This document shows positions 1 through 11,629 of a DNA stretch of 64,000 nucleotides, in pieces (position 1 is the first letter of the stretch; every line of letters starts with the position of its first letter). Below the pieces are notes generated by a model. That model worked only from the letters and a program-made list of their open reading frames with translations. It searched no databases and was not told where the DNA came from. Source of the stretch: Diploptera punctata. Lineage: Eukaryota > Arthropoda > Insecta > Blattodea > Blaberidae. The stretch is from assembly GCA_030220185.1 (NCBI GenBank), contig JASPKZ010010216.1:1-64000 (forward strand), read 5' to 3'. The position numbers and the translations under genes are program-made.

Positions 1-254
1 ATGCTTTATAGATCACTGTAATTAAAAACGATTTTTTTTTCCTTTCTTTCGATATTAAACATTTTCTATTCAATGTTGTACTGTTTGTTGCTTAATGTTT
101 CACATTATTCATGTGGCGATAAATAAATAACACGTGCAAAATAAAAATATTAATATCAAACATTATTTTTTCAAGTCAATTCTGTTATTTAAAAAAAATA
201 TGATTTTTCTCACTTTTGATATTACACTTTTTTTTTACTTCATGTAATTCACGT

Positions 255-1484
255 CTTACTGTTTGCAATCTTCACAGCCACTATTTCTGTGTCCTGCACA
301 CAGACGTCTTGAGCAGAAACAGCACCAACCTACATCTTCCCGGTTCTTGGTTCGAGAACAGAAAGCACATCGTCCAGCAGGTGCCGTGATTTGAGTTTCC
401 TCCACTTCACAACCGAGTACTTAGCGAATGTTGCTCCTTAGTTGCCTTGGACGTGTCTGTTCACTATTCTGAGCCTCATATGTTTTTCACGTAGTCCTAG
501 GGCAATATGTTTTAGGAAGTCAGAGCGATTGATCGATTTTCTATGTTTAGAATTGCATCTAAATATTACACGTGCATTTATTGTTGCTGCATCCAACATC
601 CCATACAAATTCGTAAGGACCATCTTCTAGTTTTCCTAGCTGCAGTCATTGAATGAGAAAGCTAATAAAAATGATCAACTCCTCCCTTCGTTCCATTATA
701 CAAGAGAATCAACTAAATATAACAAACTAATCAAGATAGGTATTTCAGCCTTGTTAGTTAGTATTAGGTAATGATGATGAGACTTGAAGCCAGTTTTTTT
801 GTCTCTCCCCTTTCTTCATTTGTGTGAGCTGCAATTTTCTCCACACTATAACCAGAGAAGAATATAAATCAAATATCTTATTTCCTTGTCTTTTTTTCTG
901 TATCTCTATTTACACATTTCGACCATAGGAAATGTATATTCACTGTATTTTTTCTGAAGCTTCCTGCTTGTCGTAGCGTGAAAAGGATTAGAGAACCATT
1001 TACTTCCATTTTAGCCATAAATGACTTTCTTACTAGAATTTAATATATCCTCAGAGCCCACATCAAATCCGTCTTCATCTCCTCCTCTGCCTCAATGTCA
1101 TCCTCAACCTCACTCACTAATTTTTCAAGATCTCAAAATTCCCCGCTACTACACTATTTATCTGCATCCAACATACATGCAGCTTCTTTTTCAGAAAATC
1201 GACATTTATACTCCAGCCAATAACTGATTAATTTCCCCCGTAGATCGCTTTTCTACAAAAATCTAATATTATAAAATACTATACACTAAGCACAACATGG
1301 GGTCATATGTGACCCAAAATCCTACAAATCTGATTGTAAATAGCAGGTAAAAATAAGACAACCGCCCCTTCACAGAACGTATCAAGCACCGAACGTACTA
1401 GAAACGACAACTTTCTTTACCTTAGCATTTCATGTGCAGAATGAAATTAGTATTCGCCGGGTCACCCGTGACCCCACGTTGTGG
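255..1484 (-). pseudogene. piggyBac-like transposon remnant 1
   Basis: Degraded cut-and-paste transposase read on the minus strand. Positions 255-400 translate to a cysteine-rich C-terminal zinc-binding segment (CAFCSRTKNRED, then CCFCSRRLCAGH), and 438-623 to the end of the catalytic domain (NLYGMLDAATINARVIF and FLKHIALGL). At 1010-1130 an acidic stretch (VEDDIEAEEE; GDEDGFDVGSED in another frame) fits the N-terminal acidic region of the family. The catalytic core that should lie between 624 and 1010 is absent, so the gene is dead. The right end is probably at 1484, where a terminal sequence with the near-palindrome GGGTCACCCGTGACCC is followed by TTAA (1485-1488), the piggyBac target. A similar palindrome in a cACAACATGGGGTCA context lies at 1289-1313. 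The left end was not found and may be outside the window. Confidence 0.75.
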
Positions 1485-1488
1485 TTAA

Positions 1489-2670
1489 ATGTGTTGACCT
1501 GCAATGCAAACAATGCTGGTATATCCGTAAAATATTACATTTTATTGGATTTGTATAATTTGACAGAAATTTAAAGAATTTCTGTTGATAGATTTATAAT
1601 CATTTAATTTATTAAAAAGTTGAAGAATTAATTAAATAATAATGGTTATATTATACATTGTCCTGTCCGTTGCAAAAAAAAAAAACGTAAACATGGTGGC
1701 TTCTAAAGCGATTATTTAATTTCGGGTTTCGGATAAATCACCAATTTTAATGGTTCGATTTAACCTTTTTGTGAATACCTACCTCGGTTTATTTCAATGG
1801 TATATACTGCATTTTGTAGTGAGAAAAAAATGCTACTGCTAGAGACAATTTTAAATTCACTTTTCAGATGAACTCCTACTACCACTGATCCGATTTACTG
1901 GTTACCTAACTCGACTCTTTTTCAATTTTTGTCCTATTTGCTGAGTTTTGTTCCGAAAGAAAAAGAAACAAATTGCAGGCGTTAAAGCGACATCACATAT
2001 ATGTAGGAATGTTCATTGTTTGTTATTGTCATGTGTGATAATCTCAATATATCATTCCTATAGATTATAGTAATAAATTATATCAGATTAAATAAATTGC
2101 AGTTCATAACGAAAATGGAGGTTAACTGAACGAAAATGGAGGTTAACAGGTCTCATACATCAGAGATGATCCCGCTTACGCGGTTTTGAATTGATAAGTG
2201 TACTCAAGATGCGGCATGGAAATATATTTTTTCAGGCCGTAAAAGTGTTTCTACGATATATGGCAGAGTAATGAATATGATAATGTCAGAAGATGGCGGG
2301 TTTATATATTTACTCGGAATACATGTTACGCCTAATTACTACCTTTCTCACATAATCTCTGTATAGAACACTAATATAAACAATTAGTACGTTTTTAACT
2401 GCCGAAGATTGAACATGTCCAGAAAAGCCTACGATTTTTACCGATTTTACTTAGTTGAGGACGAATGACATCTCGGCTATATATTTTATTATTTTAACCT
2501 TTTTATATTGGCGGGAATCTACACATCCCACCTACAATCTAATTCTTTTTAGTTTAAATCAAACTTAGCAATGACAGACTTTTAAATAGAATAATCATAC
2601 GATATATATGTGTTCCCGAATAATGAATTCCTGATTCAGCTAATGGATATAATATATAATAAAAATTACA
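1489..2670. other. AT-rich stretch without recognisable gene
   Basis: No convincing coding sequence on either strand. The only structure noticed is a short direct duplication, AACGAAAATGGAGGTTAAC at 2108-2126 and again at 2129-2147. The rest is unassigned and probably old repeat debris. Confidence 0.5.
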
Positions 2671-2678
2671 GTGTGAAT

Positions 2679-3157
2679 AAATGAGATGGATAAAATGCTT
2701 TTACATCTCACCTCATAAAGTTACATGTTTTCAAGATATCCGTTTCAAAAGCCATTTTGCTTTCATTTTCAGTCAAACACATTCTGTTGAAATTCTGCCT
2801 TTACCACCATTTTTCGAATTGACGTCTGGTGCCAATTTTGTGAAGTTCGAGATTAAATTTTGCTCGTCGGGGACTTCAAAATTTATGGATATATATTTCA
2901 TCTTCTGAATGCATATGTAAGATATAAATTCTGAATAATAAATATAGATCCATGAATTTTGAAGTTTCCTGTGAGCAGAATTTAATCTCCAAGTTCATAA
3001 CATCGGTACTAGATAGCAGTTGAGCACATGGTGGTAAAGGCAAAATTGTAATACTTGGAGTTTTATTGAATATGAAAGCAAAATGCCCTTTGAAACCGGT
3101 ATCGTGAAAACACAGAACTTTAGATGAAACGTAATAAGCTTTATCCAACTCATTTAT
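2679..3157. repeat. foldback (inverted-repeat) element, copy 1
   Basis: The left arm (about 2679-2930) and right arm (about 2935-3157) are imperfect reverse complements. Outer ends share AAATGAGATGGATAAA / AAATGAGTTGGATAAA, and the inner parts share the block around GACTTCAAAATTTATGGAT and its inverse. Apparent reading frames on the two strands resemble each other only because the arms are inverted copies. The arms also resemble the larger foldback at 29415-30078, so this is a repeat family. No transposase is encoded; it is probably a non-autonomous, MITE-like DNA element. Confidence 0.65.
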
Positions 3158-3162
3158 AAAGA

Positions 3163-3193
<31 letters not shown>

Positions 3194-3204
3194 ATATATA
3201 TATT
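3163..3204. repeat. (TA)n microsatellite
   Basis: Nearly pure TA dinucleotide run adjoining the right end of the foldback element. Confidence 0.9.
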
Positions 3205-3229
3205 ACTATTTATGCTTGTTAACCCTAAG

Positions 3230-3760
3230 GCTATTTGTGGCAGAACGGTGAACATTGAACCGAAATTTGACTGATAGCACCCCTAAGAGAGGTGAGGGGT
3301 GAAAAATGTTGAAAACTAATATGAGTAAAGGATAGATATCAATGTCGAATCCCTAGTTTTCATGATCGCTAAGCTGGTTGCTGGTATTCCAGATGACATT
3401 TAAATTCGAGTTTGACTCTGGCATCGGCTATGAGAGTAAAGTAGGGTAAGAAGTGTTGAAAAATAAGTTGCTAAAAGTGGCCGAGTTTAATTCGATTCCA
3501 TCGATTTTGGAGTTACTAAACTGATTGGTAAATGTCCTGAAGATATTTAAGCTGAGGTTTGACCGATGCAACTTTAAGAGAGTGATCAGGGGTGGAAAAT
3601 AAAATCTCCATAATATGGATATTAGTATCCAAACCATGTCCTCGGAACTAATTAATAACATATTCAACAATGTCCATGCCTATGATTGACCTCTAGCTAC
3701 TCTATGAAAGAGAAGATGAGGGGGGTAAAATAGTTTTAAAATTGTGTTGAATCTATAGTT
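3230..3760. repeat. degenerate ~145-bp tandem repeat
   Basis: Four diverged units can be aligned on the recurring TTGAC-rich phrase (near 3269, 3413, 3558 and 3687). In each, an AAGAGAG or GAGAG-like block and then a GGGG-rich tract follow, with AAAATGTTGAAAA-like sequence after it. Spacing is about 129-145 bp. Apparent ORFs inside are incidental. Confidence 0.5.
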
Positions 3761-6330
3761 CTTGGGGTCATCAAGCCAAATAGGGATAAATAAACACTCG
3801 AGCAACGCCGAGTATTCAAATAGTTACAAACAATTCAATGTTTTCACTGAAGTAACAGAAGAGTTGGTAATAGGCGTAAGTAAAGTGATTCCATTACAAG
3901 ATTGGGAGGTGCTATTTCTCAATCTATATGTCAGCCAAGTTGTGAGCCTTGCGTTACGATCGCCTTTTTAGGGGTTAGTCTCTTTTCCAAAGATGACCCC
4001 AGGGTCACAAGGTGTAGCCATTTTAAAAACCTCTGCAGGACTCGAAAATTCGATTTTTGGCATTCACCGTATTATCTTAAATAAATACTATACGGCGCGA
4101 TGTGTGCCCCCACGAGATAGTAAGAATCATTAGGAGCCATCAATATGAAATTAATATATTCATGTTTCGGTCAGAATCAACGAACGCATGGCCAAAGAAC
4201 TACTAAGTTAGGTTTTGGTTATTCATAATGAAGTGAAATAATATTAATTTACAAGGCTCACAAAAATTGCTACAAAATCTCATTACATAAAAGGCAATAA
4301 AATATGTATTTCAACTAACATTTAAACAGGTGGGTGGTACGGCTCTGTTTACTAAGTTAATTAACGTCGCAACTGAAAGCTGGGCATTTAAAGGCGGACA
4401 AATGTTGCTCAGAAATCGTATTTCAAATATATATTTCCTTTGCGTATAGTAAATCAATTATATCAGGTCCACGGTTTTATTTCAATTCCAAAGGAAGTCA
4501 TTCTCAGTATTTTTTCGCTGTGAAATATTCCATGGATCCCAGCCAGGTCTGAATTCTCGAACCAAGGAAATTGTTGTTAGCATGTTAATCATAACTGTAC
4601 AAATATAGACAAACATGCAAATTTCAGCATAAATTGCTAACAAATAGGCAGTTTTCCAAAAAACAAAGGTGAAAGAGGAAATGGACGACACCATATTAGT
4701 GTAAAAGAGTTTCATAATACTTGAGTATTCAAGTTAAGTACATAAACAATTTCATTTATTAATGTGCATCGCAACTACGTCGAGTATTGCCTCTGGTATT
4801 GCAAATATTTCTTTGGTTGGAAGTATTGATTTTTTATTAGCTGGGGGTCAACAATGAGAATGAAAGCTTGCAATGCGAACAACGAATCCAGTCATACTTC
4901 GCATGCGCTATCGATTAAATGAAGTTCTGTTTTTCATCTCAGCAGTCAATTTTGAACGGGGTTTTTCTCCGGGACCCGACCATGTGATTTAGTTGTAAAA
5001 CTTTGAGAGGTGTTTAATTATATTGACATTATTGCTATAGTTATAACATAGCATCATTTTCTGGCGGACTGAAAACCAGCTCCCCTGCGAAACCAGCTCC
5101 CCTGCAAGCGACTCACTGTAATAAAAATGGGATATAGGGAACACTGGGGTTATTAATGAGAAATATACAGTCACGGAACGACGTTTTTTGGTTTATTGCA
5201 ACTGCTTTCGTTAGCTGCTAAGCTATTTATGTAACTGCAAATTTCTGTGAAAAATACAAATGACATTATCGGTTGTTCCGAATAACATTATACAATTTGG
5301 CCATATTTCTTTAAGAAAAATTCTAAATGCGTTTCAATATCGTTCTTTATTAAGAAATAACTTAGTTTATTAGTGGTAATTCTATATGAGGAGAGAGTAT
5401 TTTCCACATTATACTATACTGTAAACTGCCTACCATGAATAATGGTAAATCAAAACTTGACCTAAATAAATACGAAGATATCCTAAATGATATTGACCCT
5501 CTACTCGTTTAAATATTCTAGGGTATGTAAAGAGAATGGATCAGACTATCTTAAAATAAGAATTCTGTAAGTGAACATATCATTCTTTTTTATATTCATG
5601 TGAATCGATTAAAAAAAATCAGGTAATTTATATCCAAAGCCAAAGAAGAAAAATATTATTATATTGCCGATGAATATTAGGTTGAATGAAATTAGTCAGA
5701 AATAAGAGCTGGAATAGTACGTAATTTATATAATCAATTTTCATTCTCACGAATTAAAAATACATTTGTGCAGTACTGAATGCATTTTCGAATACATCAT
5801 ATACACTGATCTTGTTCGAGCCAAATTATGTCTTAATACGATCCCATTTCACGAGCTGTCGCCAGTGAATTAACATTCACTTGACGTCATGTGTCAGCTT
5901 TGTACATCAATTGCACCAGTACAAACACTTCAGCAATGTATTGTTCTATTCTCGCGTCTTCAGACTGATCTCCCCTCTAATGAGAAAGCTTCATTTTAAA
6001 GTAGAAGCAGAGCTATACAAACTAAAAATTCTATACACGAAGTATCGAGTTAAAAATAATCTACCGACACTTTTATAAATGTGAAGGTTGTCAAAAATGT
6101 AAATGTTTAGCGAACGGTTGCAGCACGTGTAAAATATCATTACAACAAGACATTGCTATTGAGAATAGTAGGCAAACCTGTATAAGAATTTGGTTTTATA
6201 GAATGTAGAATTTGATATATTTACTTTATTATAGTGAGTATGGAAAAGAAGTATTACACGCAAGTTTCACCAACATTGAAACTTAAAATTGTGTGTGGTG
6301 ATTCATTATAACGTAAGCAATATTAAGAAT
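3761..6330. other. unassigned AT-rich region
   Basis: No domain-bearing reading frame and no recognised repeat family. A small tandem duplication of ACCAGCTCCCCTGCGAA type occurs at about 5076-5105. ORFs of 60-90 codons here have no visible motif and are treated as chance. Confidence 0.5.
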
Positions 6331-6331
6331 A

Positions 6332-6358
6332 TTCTCTCTCTCCCCCCTCTCTCTCTCC

Positions 6359-6430
<72 letters not shown>
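6332..6430. repeat. (TC)n followed by (TA)n microsatellite
   Basis: A CT-rich tract (6332-6395) passes directly into a TA run (6396-6430) immediately before the SINE-A copy. The junction may mark the SINE insertion site. Confidence 0.9.
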
Positions 6431-6432
<2 letters not shown>

Positions 6433-6743
6433 ACCGCTGTGGTCTCGAGGTTGTGCTGCCTTGTCTGCAGCGGGCCCGGGTTCGATCCCCGGTCGGGGCA
6501 GTTTTTTTGGGTGAGGTTTTTATCAGGGTTTTCCCTCACCTGTAAGACAAAAGTCTGAAAAACTGTTAGGCCCAAACGGTCCCCGAAAACATCATCCTTA
6601 CCATTATCATCATCCTTCACCGGTGTGGAAAGCAACGGGAAGCTACCACACCTGCAATTTCCTAGTAAAGCTGCAAGCATAGCATGAAAATGCTATGATT
6701 GCAGTGAAAGACTTGCCTTCGGGCAGAATTACTATGGATGGAT
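6431..6743 (+). mobile_element. tRNA-derived SINE (SINE-A), plus copy
   Basis: Non-coding retroposon of about 310 bp. The 5' part is tRNA-like, with a B-box-like GGTTCGATCCCCGG at about 6479-6493 and an A-box-like GTGGTCTCGAGG at about 6439. The body includes an internal palindrome around GCATAGCATGAAAATGCTATG, and the 3' end is an (ATGG)n tail. A minus-strand copy of the same sequence lies at 7564-7927 and a diverged one at 28611-28912. It would need LINE enzymes in trans to move. ORFs on both strands across it are incidental. Confidence 0.8.
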
Positions 6744-6764
6744 GGATATATATATATATATATA

Positions 6765-8077
6765 TTACGTGTCACGTTGTTTGTCCGCGATGGAATCCTA
6801 AACTACTGAACCGATTTTAATAAAATTTTACACACTGTGTGCTGTTTGATCCAACTTGAGACCTATGGTTGTTTATAACTAAATTTATAGTCACATTATC
6901 TTTATTGCAAATTATGTGTTTATTATTTAACAAAGAGTTATAATTATCTGTGAGTTCCATACGATTCTAACAGATGACGGTGTAAGATAATTGGCTTATT
7001 ATTTAACCAGGTGCCTGTGCTTTTTGTTGCAAACCGCGAATTTCAAATGAATTACAAATATTGTTTACTTCATTATTTAAGTGTGTTCAGTGCATATTTT
7101 ATTTTCAATATATTGATAATAATATTAATTTCGTGTGTATTAGTTTTAAGTAATCTGGCTGAAAGACAGCAATTTAATTTAAATTTAACTGGACCGAGAA
7201 GGGACATTGAACAATATGGCGAATCAGTTCTAGAGACCATGAAGTGAATTTCCGCAAATTGGTATAGGCCTATGTGACATAAATCTTACATTTAAGAAGA
7301 ATGTCAATTTAAAAACATATGAAGGTTCTGAGGAACGGAACAACAGAACTGTAAGTAAGTCAGTTAGTAATAAAAATAGCCTATGCCTAATATTACAGAA
7401 ACAATATCCATGCCTCAATTAAATGAAAAAAAGATGACTAAAATATAACACCAGAACATATTACTATACAGACACTTCTTGATGATGATGAGAATCCAAA
7501 CTGTCAACAAGTTCGTAGAAAAAAACGAAAGTATAATGAAATCAGCAAGCCTCCTCAAAATATTCCATCCATCCATCCATAGTAATTCTGCCCGAAGGCA
7601 GGTACTTTACTGCAATCATAGCATTTTCATGCTATGCTTGCAGCTTTACTAGGGAATTGTGTAGGTGTGGTAGCTTCCCGTTGCTTTCCTCACCGGTGAA
7701 GGATGATGACGACGACGATGATGATAATGATAAGGATTATCATGATGATGATGGCCATATGATTTCAGGGACCGTTTGGGCCTTAACGTTTTCCTGACAT
7801 TTGTCTTACTGGTGAGGAAAAACCCCGATAAAAACCTCACCCAGAAAAACTGCCCCGACCGGGGATCGAACCCGGGCCCGCTGCGTGACAAGGCAGCACG
7901 CTACCTCGAGACCACAGCGGTCGACATTCCATCAATAAATGTGTATAATCCTAATGATACACTTATGGATGATACTGAGAATGTAGACAACATAAATTCA
8001 TCTCAATCAACAAAACCATATAGAAAAATTAACGTAAAAATAGTTAAAGGCGATACGAAGTTCGCCGGGCCATCTAG
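6765..8077 (+). mobile_element. Helitron-like non-autonomous element
   Basis: The left part starts with GTTTGTCCGCGATGG and the phrase ACTACTGAACCGATTTTAAT, a sequence style I associate with abundant insect Helitron-like repeats. The right end, ACGAAGTTCGCCGGGCCAT followed by CTAG and T at 8074-8078, fits a CTRR|T Helitron 3' terminus. No Rep/helicase is encoded. The element is interrupted by the minus-strand SINE-A at 7564-7927. Assignment rests on terminal sequence memory, and the exact 5' end is not certain. Confidence 0.5.
7564..7927 (-). mobile_element. tRNA-derived SINE (SINE-A), minus copy nested in Helitron-like element
   Basis: Reverse-complement relative of 6431-6743: (CCAT)n tail at the left (7564-7580), GCATAGCATGAAAATGCTATG-like palindrome near 7616-7640, B-box-like sequence at 7860-7875. 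A short flanking match ATTCCATC (near 7561 and 7926) is a plausible target duplication. Confidence 0.75.
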
Positions 8078-8089
8078 TATATATATATA

Positions 8090-9740
8090 TCTGACATGCC
8101 TCTAATGGCAGTATTGTTTCCTAAGAATGAACATATAGTGTCGCGCATTGCCAAAACTTAACTTGACGTCACGAGATAATTACCTTCAGCCTATTTTATT
8201 AAAATCTGCCAAGATAATTTTTTTTTAAACTTGTTAATCAATTATTTTCCGAAATCGGAAATAATTCAACGAATGGTCATAAATAATTGCTCAAATACAG
8301 AATAGTAAATATTAGATTTCAACACTTTTTAAATCCAACATCTACAATTGCGTAAAATCTTTGTTCACTAAATTTACATTATTTTTATTTTCTATGAACA
8401 TTCATCACACACCTCCTTCTTCAATCTAACTTGAGATCCACTTGGGATCACTATCTCACTTTTGGACTAATTTTAGAATAATCTAGGGAATTTAACAATC
8501 AACATTCAAAGGTCCCTTCATATTTGAAATGACATTCTAAATGCCGTTACTGAAGAAGTGACCTTCATAATAGTACATCTGAAGTCTTATTTAAACAAAG
8601 TTATTATTTTTATTAAACGTAATAGGGCCTAGATACAATATGGTATGAAATAAAATATTGTTCTCTTCAAGGATGGAAATTGAATTTTGCATGTGAGTGG
8701 AAATGTTTCTGAACGAGTCGATAAACGAGGGCGTAATTTTAACCGAATACGTAACATGCCACAATGACACGGGGTATAAAAAGTAATTGTAAAAATCAGT
8801 AAAATCATTATACTTTCACGAATTTAGGCTAGTATATTCATGTGTGGAGTTCAATTGGAATTCCATTCATCATTACTTGAATGGAATCCCGTTCTTCGTT
8901 TTTCTGTAGGATTATAGGTAATAATTATGTTTTGGTAGTCTCTCATCTTCTACCGGTATATATTTAAGTTATATAATTTGGTTTTCTCAAACGTTCATGT
9001 GAATTTGTTTAATGTTATTTAATTTTCTTTGTAATCTAATAATGTGTACCAATATTTCTCCAAATTTATCTCATTTCTGCCATAGACAAGGATTTGAATT
9101 GACGATATTTTAAGTACTTTTATTCTACAATAATTCTCGACTAACTAATGTTTAAAAATAAAAGTTTATTAGCCTACGACTTGTAAAAAAATTACACTGA
9201 CATCTGTTTTTTCTTCGTATGTGTTATTGCATCCTAATCACCTGTTTCGTTATCGAGTGCAATTATCTATCTGACAGTGCTTTCACATTGAAATGCCATT
9301 AAGTTTATCAAATACCGAAGGATTTATGTAAAATGTTACAGATCTTCATCGATCCTCTCTAGTGAACATCGATAATGACCATGACTAAAACTTTATGTAG
9401 CCTATACATATATTACACCGATTCACTTGTCGGTATGTGATGAATTCTCAAGGTGTTTTTTAAGCGGTAGGATTTTATAATCGGGATCGGTTAAGATTCA
9501 TTAGAGTTACATTTCTAAACAAGTTTGAAATGGTATTTATTCTCATTAAATAGCCTTTGTTCAAACAATTCTGTTCATATAGTAATGGAGTTGATTAAAT
9601 TATTCAGATTGCGGAAAAATCAGTTTTCCAGAATCATTAACATTTTTTTTGTTTCTTTTGTTGCGTTTTAAAGGGTTCTTTTAATAGTGCCACACATTAG
9701 ATTAAATTTACTTATTTTGTCAGTAATATCTTCAGATGAG
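8090..9740. other. unassigned AT-rich region
   Basis: No domain-bearing reading frame and no recognised repeat was seen on either strand. Confidence 0.5.
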
Positions 9741-9744
9741 GTTT

Positions 9745-10012
9745 TTAAGGAATATAGCAAGATAGAAGGGGGATGAAGATAGAAGAAAGGAACTAAATAT
9801 TTTGAAACTTACAGACCGAATAATTAAATATAGGAACGACTGGAAATAACATATTGATTGAATGCCAGAAGAAAGATTTCCAAAATTATTGCTAAATTAT
9901 AAACCGCACGGAAGGAGAAATGTTGGACGCCCACACAGAAGATGGTCTGAACAATTTTATCAATTCTAGCTTTCATAGAAACCGGAACGAGCCAACAGGG
10001 ATGGTTTCATAA
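9745..10012 (+). pseudogene. LINE C-terminal fragment (plus)
   Basis: Conceptual translation across frames gives the tail of a non-LTR retrotransposon ORF2: a WK-x-HIDRMPEERFPK-like segment, then GRRNVGRPHRRWSEQF, then a NR-x-R-DG stretch. This is the region downstream of the reverse transcriptase that ends in GRP-x-RW in many insect LINEs. Stops and frame changes make it non-functional. Confidence 0.6.
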
Positions 10013-10330
10013 CTTGATTAATAATTCCCAAACTTTTATTATAACTAGTAATTTTTTCAGGGATATCTTTTCATCCCAGATAGAGAGATAATATCCAAGA
10101 TATTTAAATTGATTAGATCTCTCTAAAATTTTATTCTGGAGACAGATTTTACTTTGTATGGGGTCCTTCCCATGAAATGCCATAAATTTAGTTTTGTTAA
10201 TTGATATTTCCATATTAAATGTGACACCTATTTTCTGTAAATTAAAAATTGATCATTGCAAATCATTTTCGGAAAGTGCCAGAAGAGCTAAATAGTCTGC
10301 AAAAAGAATTTATAAGTTTTAAAATAATGT
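10013..10330 (-). pseudogene. LINE reverse transcriptase fragment (minus)
   Basis: The minus strand shows LFADYLALLA, a damaged form of the RT catalytic FADD box (second Asp changed to Tyr), followed by INKTKFMAFHGKDPI and FKYLGY, the usual thumb-side sequence after it. It faces away from the plus-strand LINE tail at 9745-10012, so the two pieces come from separate insertions or a rearrangement. Confidence 0.65.
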
Positions 10331-10389
10331 TTTAAATGTTGAGAACTTCTATCTGAGATCAGCGGATATTTCTAGTCGAATTGTTTAAT

Positions 10390-11250
10390 TTCGGAGATCA
10401 CAGAACAGAATAATACCTTCTTGTACATTTTTCCATTAGGAAAAGGATAACCATGCATATGGTTCTGGCGTTCTTTCAACCACTCCATTATTACAATTTG
10501 TTAGCACATGTTAGTGTAAATATTTTTCGTTAATCACATGTGTCTTGGGAGGAATGTTTACACCTTAAGAATTTCTGAAATCTAACTGAGTTCAAAACAC
10601 TTACGTAGTGGTTTAATATTTCTACACCTTTGTATCCTTCACGTGTATATAATAACCTTGTTTCTTGATAGAATTTCAAGAAATGGAGGCGTTAATGAAT
10701 GTTTTAGGGGAATCAGTTAAAATTGGTTTCTGAAACTTTTGATTGATAATTGGGCGTTAGTTCTGTCAGATTCGTCATCTATCACGTCACTTACAGAGAT
10801 TGTTCATTGCTAAAATTTGATCTTTTGTTTTTTGTTTTTTTTACGGGAAGTGAACATGGTTTGTTTCATGTTTAATCAGGCAAACCTGTTTAAAAAGAGA
10901 ACAATGCTGTTGTACTACATTTTTACATTTTGACTTGCTGCTTATTTCTAGAGAATATAATAGCTATTGTCTATCCCACCATATATATGTGTATTTGTAA
11001 AACTATTAATTGAAATAGTATACAGTGAGTTTCACTCGACCTGCGGGTGATAGCAGGGAAAGTGACTGCAAGCATTGAGTCATTAACTCGCGCTCCCCAC
11101 GCAGTGTCCACGCTAGTGGCCGCAAGTCATGTGAAACTCTCTGTATTTTTAATGTTGACTGAATAATTAATTTAATTATATTATTGTTGTTTTCGTAATC
11201 CTTAAAATTTTCTAGGTACAATTATATGTTATAAATATATTTATCATATA
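10390..11250. repeat. dispersed repeat block, copy 1
   Basis: Similar in the same orientation to 21577-22300. Shared landmarks are TCGGAGATCACA followed by GAACAGAATAATA, a CCACTCCATTATTA block, TTCACGTGTA-like sequence, and a TGTTGTTTTCGT-containing end. Copy 1 carries the small TIR element at 11023-11143 that copy 2 lacks. No coding capacity seen. Confidence 0.55.
11023..11143. mobile_element. 121-bp MITE with TA target duplication
   Basis: Ends are inverted: CAGTGAGTTTCACTCGAC at the left, and CAGAGAGTTTCACATGAC read from the right on the other strand. Both are flanked by TA (11021-11022 and 11144-11145). The interior is GC-richer than the surroundings. CAGTG-type ends with TA duplication suggest a Tc1/mariner-driven MITE. 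The related block at 21577-22300 lacks it. Confidence 0.7.
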
Positions 11251-11269
11251 TATTACTCACTGGTTCAAT

Positions 11270-11625
11270 CGAGCACGTAGGTTTATAGCCGTCCCACACG
11301 GTAGCCGAGTGCAAGGTGTCTTGGCGAAGAGCAACTTGATTTGCGCTGGTGTCAAGTCTCCATGGGGAAAGATATTTTCTGATGAAATTTTGGCCAGTAT
11401 GGGACAGGTGTCCATCCAGCATAGTAAGGCTTTTGCGTAGCTACAATAAGTAGCGGTTGAGAAAACCAACTATAAAGACTGGGAACCTAACATGTTGACC
11501 ACATGTCAGACCAAAACTGGCTGAATGATCGTCTACCTGTGCGATTAACACATGCGGATGTGAGACCAGAAGCTGGCTAGTTAGCCAAGGGTCTTCTAGT
11601 CCTATCGCGTCATGGAGTTTAGTTC
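11270..11625 (+). mobile_element. tRNA-derived SINE (SINE-C), uninterrupted copy
   Basis: Begins with a CACACGGTAGCCGAGTG-type sequence (tRNA A-box-like, as in Ser/Leu tRNAs), continues with a GGCCAGTATGGGACAGGTG segment, then CGTAGCTACAATAAGTAGC and ATGATCGTCTACCTGTG. The same order of blocks occurs on the minus strand at 38655-38537 plus 36189-35905, where it is split by the Transib-like element. This copy therefore shows the empty site. ORFs here are incidental. Confidence 0.7.
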
Positions 11626-11629
11626 AGTT

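Noticed and set aside
1021..1227. 68-codon plus ORF
   Set aside because: Antisense of the acidic N-terminal region of the piggyBac remnant.
6306..6680. 124-codon minus ORF
   Set aside because: Runs through a SINE and (TA)n/(TC)n microsatellite; encodes repeat-derived RE and YI dipeptides.
7011..7247. 78-codon plus ORF with hydrophobic segment in the Helitron-like element
   Set aside because: No homology recognised, AT-rich, and no second copy to test conservation.
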